64,000 bases of DNA from Aurantimonas aggregata (GTDB lineage Bacteria; Pseudomonadota; Alphaproteobacteria; Rhizobiales; Rhizobiaceae), in assembly GCF_010500835.1 (NCBI RefSeq), contig NZ_JAAAMJ010000018.1, forward strand, positions 17,920 to 81,919, read 5' to 3'. A model generated the notes under the pieces. It was not told the origin of the DNA. It did no database searches and saw only the letters and a list, made by a program, of their open reading frames with translations. The position numbers and the translations under genes were made by a program. Below, one piece after another: positions 28,834-38,500 of this stretch (positions within the stretch are counted from its first letter, which is position 1; the number at the start of each line of letters is the position of its first letter).

Positions 28834-31281
28834 ATGATCAGACTGCTCGGCTATTTCTTCGGGATAGGCGCGGTGTTCTTCCTCCTCGTCGCCGGCGGCA
28901 TCGCCTGGTACCTGGAGCGGACGGCGCAAGACCTGCCCGACTATCAGGTCCTGGCGAATTACGAGCCGCCGGTGACGACGCGGGTGCATGCCTCGGACGG
29001 CTCGCTGATGGCCGAATACGCGCGCCAGCGGCGGCTTTTCCTGCCGATCCAGGCGATTCCGAATCTCGTCAAGAACGCCTTCCTCTCGGCCGAGGACAAG
29101 AATTTCTACAGCCATCCCGGCATCGACATCGAGGGCGTGGCGCGCGCCGTGCTGGTGCTGGCCAAGGGCGGTCGCATGCAGGGCGCCTCGACGATTACGC
29201 AGCAGGTGGCGAAGAACTTCCTCCTGACCAACGAACGGACCTTCGATCGCAAGATCAAGGAGGCGATCCTGTCGCTGCGGATCGAGCAGGCCTATTCCAA
29301 GGACAAGATCCTCGAGCTCTACCTCAACGAGATCTATCTCGGCCTCGGCGCCTACGGCGTCGCTGCCGCATCGCTCGCCTATTTCGACAAGTCGGTGAAC
29401 GAGCTCACCGTCGAGGAGGCGGCCTATCTGGCCGCGCTCCCCAAGGCGCCCGAGAACTACAACCCGTTCCGCAACACCGACAGCGCCCTGGAGCGCCGCA
29501 ACTGGGTCATCGACCAGATGACCTCGAACGGCTTCATCGAAGTGGCCGAGGCGCAGGAAGCGCAAGGCAAGCCGCTCGACGTCAATCCGCGCCCGACCGG
29601 CACCTACCTCGCGTCGTCGGAATTCTTCACCGAGGACGTGCGCCGCGAGATCGTTCAGCGCTACGGCGTCGATGCCCTCTACGAAGGCGGTCTCTCGGTC
29701 CGTACCACGCTCGACCCAGACCTTCAGGCGCATGCCCGCACCGCTTTGCACCACGGGCTGGTGACGTTCGACCAGGCCCGCGGATTCCGCGGACCGGTGA
29801 CGCATGTCGACGTCGGCAGCGACTGGGGGGCGGCGATCGACAAGGTCGAGCCGCTGGCCGACGTGCCGGAATGGCGCCTCGCAGTCGTGCTCTCGACCGA
29901 ATCCGAACGCGTCGACATCGGGCTTCAGCCGCCCCGCGGCATGTCCGGAGCCAGGGGCGCCGAGCGCGAGATCGGGACGATCGCGCTGCCGGACATGAAA
30001 TGGGCGCTCCGCCTCAACACCGAAGAGCGCAAGGGTACCGTTCGGACCGCCGCAGAAGTGCTGTCGCGCGGTGACGTGGTCTACGTCCAGTCGAAGGGCG
30101 AGGGGACGGCCTGGCTGCTGCGCCAGCCGCCGAAGGTGCAGGGTGCCCTGGTTTCGATGGAGCCGTCGACCGGCCGCGTCGTCGCCATGGTCGGCGGGTT
30201 CTCGTTCGCCGAATCCGAGTTCAACCGCGCGTCGCAGGCCTATCGGCAGCCGGGTTCCTCGTTCAAGCCGTTCGTTTATGCCGCTGCGCTGGACAATGGC
30301 TATACGCCGGCATCGGTCGTGCTCGACGCGCCGATCTCGCTGCCGGATGGCAATGGCGGGTTCTGGGAGCCGTCGAACTACGGCGGTGGCTCGGCCGGTC
30401 CCTCGACGCTGCGTCTCGGCATCGAGAAGAGCCGCAACCTGATGACGGTGCGCCTCGCCAAGGACATGGGCATGGATCTCGTCGCCCAGTATGCCGAGCG
30501 CTTCGGCATCTACGACAAGCTCTTGCCCTACCTGCCGATGGCGCTCGGTGCCGGCGAGACGACCGTGCTGCGCATGGTGTCGGCGTATGCGGTCATCGCC
30601 AATGGCGGGCGTTCGCTGCAGCCCTCGCTCATCGACCGGGTGCAGGATCGCTACGGCCGCACCATCCTGAAGCACGACCAGCGCCAGTGCGCCGAGTGCA
30701 ACGTCGGCGACTACAATGGCCAGGCCGAACCTCAACTGGTGGACGAGCGCAACCAGGTCCTCGATCCGATGACCGCCTACCAGATCACCTCGATGATGGA
30801 AGGTGTCGTCCAGCGCGGCACGGCCACGCGGGTCAAGGAAGTCGGCGTACCGATCGCCGGCAAGACCGGGACGACCAACGACGAGAAGGACGTGTGGTTC
30901 GTCGGCTTTACGCCGGATCTCGTGACCGGCGTCTTCATCGGCTACGACAACCCGCAGCCGATGGGCGACGGCGCCACTGGTGGCGGGCTCGCCGCACCGG
31001 TGTTCGTCGAGTTCATGAAGCACGCCGTCGAGGGGCAGACGCCGGTCGAGTTCAAGGCCCCCGAGGGCATGGAACTGATTGCCGTGAACCGCACGACCGG
31101 CATGCGTGCCGAGGGCACCGGCGCCGACGTCATCATGGAGGCGTTCAAGCCCGGGACGGGTCCGTCCGATGCCTACGAGATCATCGGCATGGACGAGGTC
31201 GCCTCGGACTTCGGCACCGGCGAGGTGTCGCAGGAGGCCGAGCAAGCGATCGTCCAGGGCGGCGGCGGCGGCCTGTTCTAG
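28834..31281 (+). CDS. mrcA: penicillin-binding protein 1A
   Basis: Bifunctional peptidoglycan synthase of 815 aa. An N-terminal membrane anchor (residues 4-26) leads into the GT51 glycosyltransferase domain, with catalytic Glu87 in SAEDKNFYSHPG and QGASTITQQVAKN. An OB-like insert follows, then the transpeptidase domain: S475-S-F-K478 in QPGSSFKPF, EKSRNLMTVRLA (SxN) and AGKTGTTND (KTG). All catalytic motifs are intact. The ATG at 28834 has CGGAG seven bases upstream. The neighbouring amidase upstream fits a cell-wall unit. Confidence 0.97.
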   Translation: MIRLLGYFFGIGAVFFLLVAGGIAWYLERTAQDLPDYQVLANYEPPVTTRVHASDGSLMAEYARQRRLFLPIQAIPNLVKNAFLSAEDKNFYSHPGIDIEGVARAVLVLAKGGRMQGASTITQQVAKNFLLTNERTFDRKIKEAILSLRIEQAYSKDKILELYLNEIYLGLGAYGVAAASLAYFDKSVNELTVEEAAYLAALPKAPENYNPFRNTDSALERRNWVIDQMTSNGFIEVAEAQEAQGKPLDVNPRPTGTYLASSEFFTEDVRREIVQRYGVDALYEGGLSVRTTLDPDLQAHARTALHHGLVTFDQARGFRGPVTHVDVGSDWGAAIDKVEPLADVPEWRLAVVLSTESERVDIGLQPPRGMSGARGAEREIGTIALPDMKWALRLNTEERKGTVRTAAEVLSRGDVVYVQSKGEGTAWLLRQPPKVQGALVSMEPSTGRVVAMVGGFSFAESEFNRASQAYRQPGSSFKPFVYAAALDNGYTPASVVLDAPISLPDGNGGFWEPSNYGGGSAGPSTLRLGIEKSRNLMTVRLAKDMGMDLVAQYAERFGIYDKLLPYLPMALGAGETTVLRMVSAYAVIANGGRSLQPSLIDRVQDRYGRTILKHDQRQCAECNVGDYNGQAEPQLVDERNQVLDPMTAYQITSMMEGVVQRGTATRVKEVGVPIAGKTGTTNDEKDVWFVGFTPDLVTGVFIGYDNPQPMGDGATGGGLAAPVFVEFMKHAVEGQTPVEFKAPEGMELIAVNRTTGMRAEGTGADVIMEAFKPGTGPSDAYEIIGMDEVASDFGTGEVSQEAEQAIVQGGGGGLF

Positions 31282-31324
31282 CCATCTGAACCGAACGGCG
31301 TTATAGACGCCGCCGGCGACGCAG

Positions 31325-31352
31325 GCTTCGGCCGGTGTCGCCGGACCGAAGC
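31325..31352 (+). repeat. hairpin between mrcA and prfB
   Basis: GCTTCGGCCGG pairs with CCGG-A-CCGAAGC (11 pairs, one bulged A, short TGTCG loop). There is no U-tract, so it is not a standard intrinsic terminator; it may slow Rho or affect the prfB leader. Confidence 0.4.
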
Positions 31353-31415
31353 GCGGTCGCGGCCCGAAGCCCGACGTCGCGTGATTGATCAGCATGAACC
31401 TCAGGAGATGGCGGC

Positions 31416-32544
31416 GTGCGAGCCGAGATCGAGACCATTGTCGACGAGACCAAGCAGGCCGTAAGCCTGCTGAGGAGGCATCTTTGACTGGGATAGCTCC
31501 CTCAGGCGTCTCGACCATCTGAACAACAAGGCCGAGGATCCCACCATCTGGGACGATCCGGCCGAGGCGCAGGCGCTGATGCGCGAGCGCCAGCAGCTCG
31601 AGACCTCCGTCGCTTCCATCCGCCGTCTCGAGCAGACGATCGCCGACAGCGTCGAACTCATCGCCATGGGCGAAGAGGAGGGCGATCCGGACATCGTTTC
31701 GGAGGCTGAAAAAGCGATTCGCGACGTCAAGACCGAAGTCGCCAAGCGCCAGATCGAGACGCTGCTGTCCGGCGAGGCCGATGCCAACGACACCTATGTC
31801 GAAGTGCATTCGGGCGCCGGCGGAACCGAGAGTCAGGACTGGGCGGCGATGCTGCAGCGCATGTACATGCGCTGGGCGGAGCGGTCCGGCATGAAGGTCG
31901 AGGTGCTCGAAGAGCACGCGGGCGAAGAGGCCGGCATCAAGTCGGCGACGCTCTTGTTCAAGGGCCACAACGCCTACGGCTGGATGAAGACCGAATCCGG
32001 CGTCCACCGGCTGGTTCGGATCTCGCCCTATGACAGCCAGGCGCGGCGCCACACCTCGTTCGCCTCGGTCTGGGTCTATCCGGTCGTCGACGATTCGATC
32101 GAGATCGACGTGTCGGAATCGGACGTGCGCATCGATACCTACCGGGCGTCGGGCTCCGGCGGGCAGCACATCAACACCACGGACTCGGCGGTGCGCATCA
32201 CCCATCTGGCGACCGGCATCGCGGTGTCGTGCCAGGCCGAGCGGTCGCAGCACAAGAACAAGGCCAAGGCCTGGGAAATGCTGCGCTCGCGCCTCTACGA
32301 GGAAGAGCTGAAGCGGCGCGAGGAGGCGGCCAGCGCCACCGAAGCGTCAAAGAGCGACATCGGCTGGGGCCACCAGATCCGCTCCTACGTGCTGCAGCCC
32401 TACCAGATGGTGAAGGATCTGCGGACGGGGGTCGAATGCACCTCGCCGCAGGACGTGCTGGATGGCGACATCGACGAGTTCATGGAAGCGGCCCTGGCAC
32501 ACCGCGTCCGTGGCGGCGACGAAGCCGCCGGCGATCTCGACTGA
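31416..32544 (+). CDS. prfB: peptide chain release factor 2 (programmed +1 frameshift)
   Basis: RF2 terminates translation at UGA and UAA. The gene is read in two frames: 31416-31484 (GTG start, [23 protein letters not shown]) and, after a +1 shift, 31486-32544, giving 375 aa. Without the shift the ribosome stops at the in-frame TGA 31485-31487. AGGAG lies eight bases before the GTG, supporting that start. The GGQ motif that triggers hydrolysis is in [18 protein letters not shown]. The stop-codon recognition tripeptide reads SPY ([15 protein letters not shown]), a conservative variant of SPF. The first fragment and the main frame join into the normal rhizobial N-terminus RRHLDWD. Confidence 0.96.
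31473..31488 (+). promoter_or_regulatory. programmed +1 ribosomal frameshift site of prfB
   Basis: AGGAGG-CAT-CTT-TGA-C: a full anti-16S Shine-Dalgarno (31473-31478), a three-base spacer, the CTT slippery codon, the in-frame TGA and the following C. It has the same order and spacing as the E. coli autoregulatory site (AGGGGG-TAT-CTT-TGA-C). When RF2 is scarce the ribosome pauses at TGA, slips +1 and makes RF2. Confidence 0.95.
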
Positions 32545-32550
32545 GGCAGG

Positions 32551-32578
32551 AAAGGGGGGCTGTTCGGCCCCTCTTTTC
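32551..32578 (+). terminator. intrinsic terminator of prfB
   Basis: AAAGGGGGGC (32551-32560) pairs with GCCCCTCTTT (32567-32576) with one G-U pair and a TGTTCG loop, followed by a short T-run (TTTTCG). It lies seven bases after the prfB stop and just before the stop of the convergent M23 peptidase gene. Confidence 0.75.
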
Positions 32579-32580
32579 GT

Positions 32581-33867
32581 TCAGGAGACCGTGCCGATCC
32601 GGTCGCCGATGCGGAAGAAGCGTTCCGGGTCGACCGCGTTGCCGCCGCGGCGGATCTCGTAATGCAGATGCGGACCGGTACTGCGCCCGGTGGAGCCGAC
32701 CGCACCGATCGGCGCGCCCTTGGCGATTTCCTGGCCGACCCGGACGCTGATCCTCGACAGGTGGCCGTAGCGCGTGGTGATGCCGCGGTCGTGGTCGATC
32801 TCGACCATGTTGCCGTAACCACCGGCGCGGCCGGCCCGGACGATTTTTCCGGGGGCGGACGCCGTCACGGGCGTGCCCTGAGGCAGGGCATAGTCGACGC
32901 CGGCATGCAGCGCGGTGCGGCCCAGAAACGGATCCGGCCTGACGCCGTAGGTACTGGAAACGTAGCGGTGCGCCATCGGCGGGGTCAGCGGCAGGCTGGC
33001 GGCGAGCGAGCCGACCGCTTGCAGGGCCGTCAAGGCCGTGTCGAGTTCGGAAACCGTCGCGTCGAAATCGAATCCGGCGGGCACCGGCTCGAACGGGCCG
33101 CCGGTTGCCGCCTCCGGTGCGCTGTCGCCGAGCGCGATGCCGGCCGTCTTGAGGGCGGTTGCGATTTTCACGGTCCGCACCCGCGCGGAATCGGCAAGGC
33201 GCTGCAACTCGGCAATCTGGTGAAACTCGACCATGTCGATTGCCCGGCCGATCTCGCGAAGCGTGGCATCGGCGACATGTCCATTCGCGGGGCGCTCATC
33301 GGTCGTGATCGATCCCGTGCGCAGGTCCTGATCGACATTCCCGCCGAGAGACCCTGCCCGCCCGCCGTTGTCTGTCGCGGGCACGATGTCGGCCGAGAGT
33401 TCCGGCTCTTCCGCGAGCGCCGGCTTCGCGGTCGGCAGCGGCACGGGTTTGGCGATCAGCCCCGATGCCTCGGCACGATTGAAGAGCGGCAGCAGCCTGT
33501 CGTAGCGAGCCGCCAGTTCCTCCTGCTGTCCCAGGAGGACGTCGACCTTGGTCTCCACCAGCCGCTGCGACAGGGCATGGCGGCTGGTGAGCGAATCGAC
33601 CTGCGTCCGCAGCGCCGCGATCCGCTGCTCGTACTCACGCTGCAGCGACATTCGGGCATCCACAGCGGGAGCGCTCTTCTGGCTCTGCAGCATATACCAG
33701 GTGGGCGTCGCGACGGCCGCGACGGCGAGCGTCGCCGCCAGTGCCACGCCGACGGCCAGACGACGCGGGGTGATGGTGAAATGACGGACCTCATCGCCAC
33801 GGGCGATGATCACGGTGTGCGCCTGCCGGAACGCGCCGAATGTCCGGTCGTGTCGTGCTGCTGCCAT
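32581..33867 (-). CDS. M23 family metallopeptidase (membrane-anchored)
   Basis: Envelope protein of 428 aa. A short cytosolic N-terminus is followed by one membrane helix (residues about 37-57, LAVGVALAATLAVAAVATPTW), a coiled-coil segment (about 75-135, LQREYEQRIAALRTQVDSLTS), a low-complexity linker, and a C-terminal LytM domain. The zinc ligands are in LHAGVDY and GPHLHYE, both intact, so an active endopeptidase cutting peptide cross-links is expected. An alternative is an EnvC-type activator, but those lack the ligands. It follows bcp and the DUF455 gene on the same strand after a 95-base gap. Confidence 0.92.
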   Translation of the reverse strand: MAAARHDRTFGAFRQAHTVIIARGDEVRHFTITPRRLAVGVALAATLAVAAVATPTWYMLQSQKSAPAVDARMSLQREYEQRIAALRTQVDSLTSRHALSQRLVETKVDVLLGQQEELAARYDRLLPLFNRAEASGLIAKPVPLPTAKPALAEEPELSADIVPATDNGGRAGSLGGNVDQDLRTGSITTDERPANGHVADATLREIGRAIDMVEFHQIAELQRLADSARVRTVKIATALKTAGIALGDSAPEAATGGPFEPVPAGFDFDATVSELDTALTALQAVGSLAASLPLTPPMAHRYVSSTYGVRPDPFLGRTALHAGVDYALPQGTPVTASAPGKIVRAGRAGGYGNMVEIDHDRGITTRYGHLSRISVRVGQEIAKGAPIGAVGSTGRSTGPHLHYEIRRGGNAVDPERFFRIGDRIGTVS

Positions 33868-33962
33868 CGTCCAATCCGGGGGTCGATGCAGGAGAAGTCC
33901 CTGCGGCTGACGGTTGGATTAGAGATCGTTAGGGTTAACAATCCGTCTGCTGAGCCGCGCGA

Positions 33963-34799
33963 TCAGCGCGAAAGTGGCGACAGAGCACGATAAAAAGTCG
34001 GCGTCAGGCCGGCCTCGGCGCGGGCCCGGTCGTTGAACGGCGCCTTCACCTCGCCGCGGAAACAGGCGCGTACCAGCTCCTGGAATCGCTCGGCGGGATT
34101 GTGCCCCTGGCGGGCGCAGAGGAACCGGAACCACTTGGCGCCGATCGCCACGTGCTTCTTCTCGTCGTTGTAGATGATCTCGAGGATCGCAGCCGTTTCG
34201 CGGTCGCCGACGGCGTGGAGCTTTTCCAGCAGCGACGGCGTCACGTCGAGGCCGCGGGCTTCGAGAATCAGCGGCACGACGGCCAGCCTGGCGCCGAGAT
34301 CGTGGGACGTCGCTTCCACCGCCTGCCACAGGCCATCATGGGCGGGCAGGGCACCGTAGTGCGAATCGAGCTCCGCCAGCCGCCGGGACAAAAGGCCGAA
34401 ATGCTTGGCCTCCTCCTGTGCCACAGTCATCCAACCATCGAAGAACGAGCGCGGCACCTTCTCGGCGGCAAAGCGCGCGACGATGTCGAGCGCAAGGTCG
34501 ATGGCGTTCAGCTCGATATGGGCGAGGGCATGGATCATCGCGATGCGTCCGGCCGGCGTATGGACGGAGCGGCGCTTGACGGTGCGGGGCGAGACGAGCA
34601 TCGGCTCGGCGGGCCGGCCCGGGCGGTCGGGCAGTGCCGGGTCGGTCGGCGCGTGGACGCCGAGCCGCCGGCCGAACCACAGCCGGCAGGCGGTGTTGGT
34701 GCGCTCGACCTTGCGATCGAGATCGGCCTCAAGCAGCGCCTCGATCGCTGCCTGACGGAGCGTCGACGGCATCCGGTCGATGGCGCCGGTATCGCTCAT
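33963..34799 (-). CDS. DUF455 ferritin-like protein
   Basis: 278-residue protein with a DUF455 ferritin-like four-helix core. Candidate iron ligands follow the ExxH pattern: HALAHIELNAIDLALD, AQEEAKHFGLLSRRL and EIIYNDEKKHVAIGAKW. Members of this family are widespread in proteobacteria with no settled function; the fold suggests a diiron or iron-handling protein. The ATG at 34799 overlaps the bcp stop (ATGA), so it is made together with a peroxiredoxin. A role in peroxide or iron stress is an inference from that pairing. Confidence 0.88.
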   Translation of the reverse strand: MSDTGAIDRMPSTLRQAAIEALLEADLDRKVERTNTACRLWFGRRLGVHAPTDPALPDRPGRPAEPMLVSPRTVKRRSVHTPAGRIAMIHALAHIELNAIDLALDIVARFAAEKVPRSFFDGWMTVAQEEAKHFGLLSRRLAELDSHYGALPAHDGLWQAVEATSHDLGARLAVVPLILEARGLDVTPSLLEKLHAVGDRETAAILEIIYNDEKKHVAIGAKWFRFLCARQGHNPAERFQELVRACFRGEVKAPFNDRARAEAGLTPTFYRALSPLSR

Positions 34800-35272
34800 G
34801 CGTCGGCGGCCATCTGCCGCGCGGCTTCAAGAACTTCCTCGGCGTGGCCCGGCACCTTCACCTTCGGCCACAGGCGGACGATGGTCCCTGCCTTGTCGAC
34901 CAGAGCGGTGGCCCGGTCGACGCCCATGTATTTGCGCCCGTACATGCTCTTTTCGACCCACAGGCCGAACGCACCGATCAGCGACTTCTCCTCATCCGAC
35001 AGGAGACGGACCTGCAGATCGTGCTTGTCGCGGAACTTGCCGTGCTTCTTGACCGGATCGGGCGAGACACCGAATACCGGCACGCCGATCGCGTCGAACT
35101 CCGGCTTGAGCGCCCCGAACTCGACAGCTTCGAGCGTGCATCCGGACGTATCGTCCTTCGGGTAGAAATAGAGGACAAAGCCCTTGCCCTTCATCTGTTC
35201 GAGCGAGACGATCTCGCCTCGATCGTCGGGCAGGGAGAAGTCAGGGCAGGGATCGCCCACGGAAAGCGCCAT
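34796..35272 (-). CDS. bcp: thioredoxin-dependent peroxiredoxin (Bcp/PrxQ type)
   Basis: 158-residue thiol peroxidase that reduces hydroperoxides. The peroxidatic cysteine is C45 in KDDTSGCTLEAVEF, with the conserved FYPKD before it and a typical C-terminus (LWPKVKVPGHAEEVL). The resolving cysteine five residues later in E. coli Bcp (C50) is V50 here, so this is a one-cysteine PrxQ variant. It would need an external thiol for recycling unless C9 serves. The ATG at 35272 is the family start. Translation is coupled to the DUF455 gene. Confidence 0.93.
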   Translation of the reverse strand: MALSVGDPCPDFSLPDDRGEIVSLEQMKGKGFVLYFYPKDDTSGCTLEAVEFGALKPEFDAIGVPVFGVSPDPVKKHGKFRDKHDLQVRLLSDEEKSLIGAFGLWVEKSMYGRKYMGVDRATALVDKAGTIVRLWPKVKVPGHAEEVLEAARQMAADA

Positions 35273-35526
35273 GAAGTCATCCTTTCGGCATAATGGGGAA
35301 CGACGGAAGGCCATGTCGAACAGATCGGCATCGATCTGCAAGTCGCGAAAGGAGCGACATGCAGTCACCGGCAGCAGACCGACCCGCTTTGCCCGGGTTC
35401 CGATGATTTCCGGCCGTTGCCTGACGCGTTCAGGCCGGCGATGAAAGGACCTGCCGGCGTGCGGCCAAGCCTGCAATCAGCGTCAAACGCCAGTGAGGTC
35501 CGCTTATACGCCCGCGTGCGGTCCCG

Positions 35527-38500
35527 ATGAAGGCTGCCATCCGGCTGCTGGCGGGAATCGCCAGCTTCGCGGTCATCCTGCTCGTCGTCGCGGCCGCGGC
35601 CATCGCCCTGCTGCTCTGGACGGACACGGGACAGGAGATACTCGAGGCGCAGACCGAGCGGATCATCTCGACGGCACTCGGTCCCGATTTCATCGTCGAG
35701 ATGGACCGGCAGCGGGTCGGGTTCGACGCCAGTGCCGGTCTCGGTCTGCGTTTCGCGGATGTGACACTGCGCGACAGGGCCAGCGGCGCGGTCGTGGCGA
35801 CTGCAGACCGGATCGGGGTGGGCATCGGTCTGGGGGCGCTCTTCGACGACGGGCTCGTCGTCGACCGGGTAGGGGTCTCGGGCGTCCGCATCGCTTCGGA
35901 GATTATCAACGCCAAGCCTTCAGGCGCGCTGCCCACGCCCGCGACGATATTCGCTTCCCTCGGCCGATCGATTCGCGATCTCGACAGGACGGGACTGAGA
36001 CGGCTGAGGGTTTCCGATCTCTCTGTCATCGATGCCCCCGAGATTGGCGGGATTTCCGAACTGACGATCCGGAAAACCGGAGACGGGCGTTTCACGCTCG
36101 AGACGAACGGGACGTTCGGCGAGCAGGCGGTTGCAGCATCCGGAGAGGTGCAGCTTGACGCGGCGGGCCGAGAGCTTTCGGGGCTGGAATTTGAAACTTC
36201 CCGAGTGACGCTCGGGACCGACACCAGTCAGCCGCCGAGCGAATCGCCCGCTCCTGATATCCACATTCCCGCGACGTTGCGCGTGACGATGCGTAGCGAC
36301 GGCGCGGGCCGCGAACTAGTTGCGACGGTCACCATGAAGGACGGCACGTTTCGCGGCCGCCAAGCGGTGGACATTCCCTCGGCATCCCTGAGCTTGGCAA
36401 TCCACGAGGACGGTGACGAAATCGTCCTGAAGGATGGGGCGTTTGATTTAGGCGACGCACACGCGGAATTCGGCGGCCGGATTGGCCTCGTTGCCGATGC
36501 GGACGGCGCTCTACCGGTGCAGATCGCGACGACGCGGCTGACGTCGACCATCGGCAGTGACACGGGACCTGTCCGGTCGGCCATGTTCGGTCTTGAAGGT
36601 TCGGTCCGGACCGCCACGGGGCGGATCGATCTGGAGCATCTGGCGCTGCGGGTCGGTGCCGGCGAGCTTTCCGGGCACGGGGCGGTCAGCGGCTTCGAGC
36701 CCACCGACCGGCTGACGTTGAGGATGGACGCGAACGACCTGGCGGTACCCGACGTCAAGGCGTTCTGGCCGTTCTTCCTGGCCGACGGCGCCCGCAACTG
36801 GGTGCTGGCCCATATCGATTCCGGTGGCTCGGTGACCAGCGGTTCGGTCGGCCTCGATCTCAGCATAGAGCGGCTTGGCGCGATCATGACGCCGGATTCC
36901 GGGCCGACCGAGGACGAATTCAAACTGGCGCTCGACCTCGCGGACGTGTCGTTCCGCACCATTGGCGAGATGCCGCTGGTGAAATCCGCCACGGGCCGTA
37001 TCGATGCCAAGGGCAGCATGACCGTCGTCAGCATCGAATCTGCAGCGCTCCTCGATGAGGCGGACGTGATGATCTTGCCATCGTCGATCGAATTCGGACG
37101 AACCGACGAGGGCACCGCGGCCCTTCTGTCACTGAACCTTGCCGGCGACGCGACGACCTTGCTGCAGTTGGCGAACCGCGATCCGGTGCGGGCACTTCGC
37201 CAGACCGACTGGCAGCCCGACGAGGTGTCCGGGCGGGCCGAGCTCGGCGTCGGTGTCGCGTTCCATTTGCCGCGACCGCCCTTGCGGGCTGACCCGGCCG
37301 CGCCACAGACCGCCGGCTCGGTCCGGCTCGAAAGCTGGTCGGTCGTCGCCGATGTCGACGCCGTCGCGCTGAAGCGCCCGATCGCCGGCCGCAGCATTTC
37401 GGCCATGACCGGCATCGTCAGCGTCGCCCCCGGTTCGGCAATCGGCGACGTCGAGGCGATGGTCGACGGCGTCCCGGCGACGATCAACTTCTCGCAGCCG
37501 CTAGCACCGAACCCGGTGGGCGAGCCGAGCCTCACCGTCACCGCCTCGCTCGAGGGGGCGCAGGTCAAGACCCTGCTGCCGAAGCTCGGCGACATGCTGG
37601 ACGGACCGGTCTCGGCGCGTCTTACCCGCTCCGGCGAGCGATTCCTCGGATCTGTGGATCTCGGTTCGGCGCGCCTGTCGGTGCCGGCGATCGGCTGGAG
37701 CAAGGGGCCGGGCGTGCCGGCGACACTCGATTTCGAGATGGCGATGGAGGGCGATCGGATCGTCCTGCCGACCGCGGAGCTGAAGGGCGAAGGTTTTTCG
37801 GCGCAGGGGACGGTCGAGCTGGACTCCGCCGGCCTGCGCCGGATGGAGCTGAGGCGTGCTGCCTTCAACCGCGACGATTCCGTCGCGGCGACGATCGAGC
37901 GAAGCGACTCGGGCTACGCGGTCACCGTGTCCGGCAGCAGCCTTGATGCGCGCGCCATGCTGGGACGCTTGAAGACGGATTGGTCGGGCTCGAGCGGAGG
38001 AGGCTCCGCCGGCAATCTGACCGTCTCGGTGAAGGTCGACCGGCTTCTGGGCTTCGATGGCGAGGAACTGCGCGATGCCGCCATCAGCTACCGTAACGGC
38101 GGCCGGGCTGGCCTTGCGACGTCGCTGACCGCCACGACGCCGCGCGGCAGCCCGGTGAGCCTGGCCGTCGAGCCGGGGGAGGTCGGGCGCGCCATCCGGC
38201 TCGACGCGGGAGATGCCGGCGCGCTGCTGCGCTTTGCCGGCCTGTACAAGCGCATGGCCGGCGGCTCGCTGGGGTTGCGGCTCACCGGCAACCCGGAGGG
38301 CAGGATCAGCGGCCCGCTGTCGCTCCGCGACTTCACGCTGGTTGACGAACCAAGGCTTGCCAGCCTCGTGGGTACATCTCGCGCCGACCCGAACAGCCTG
38401 GCCGGCGCGCTCGGGCGCGACCTCGAAGTGTCCCAGGCCTACTTTGATACCGCCTCGACGGGACTCTCCTGGGACGGCAACCGGCTGGTCGCCTATGACG

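Noticed and set aside
31485..31487. prfB as a pseudogene broken by an in-frame TGA
   Set aside because: The Shine-Dalgarno, spacer and CTT-TGA-C context form the programmed frameshift site; the downstream frame is intact.
28774..32253. 1159-codon minus-strand frame opposite mrcA and prfB
   Set aside because: Antisense shadow; composition is Arg/Ala/Gly/Leu-rich with no domain, while the plus strand encodes complete PBP1A and RF2.
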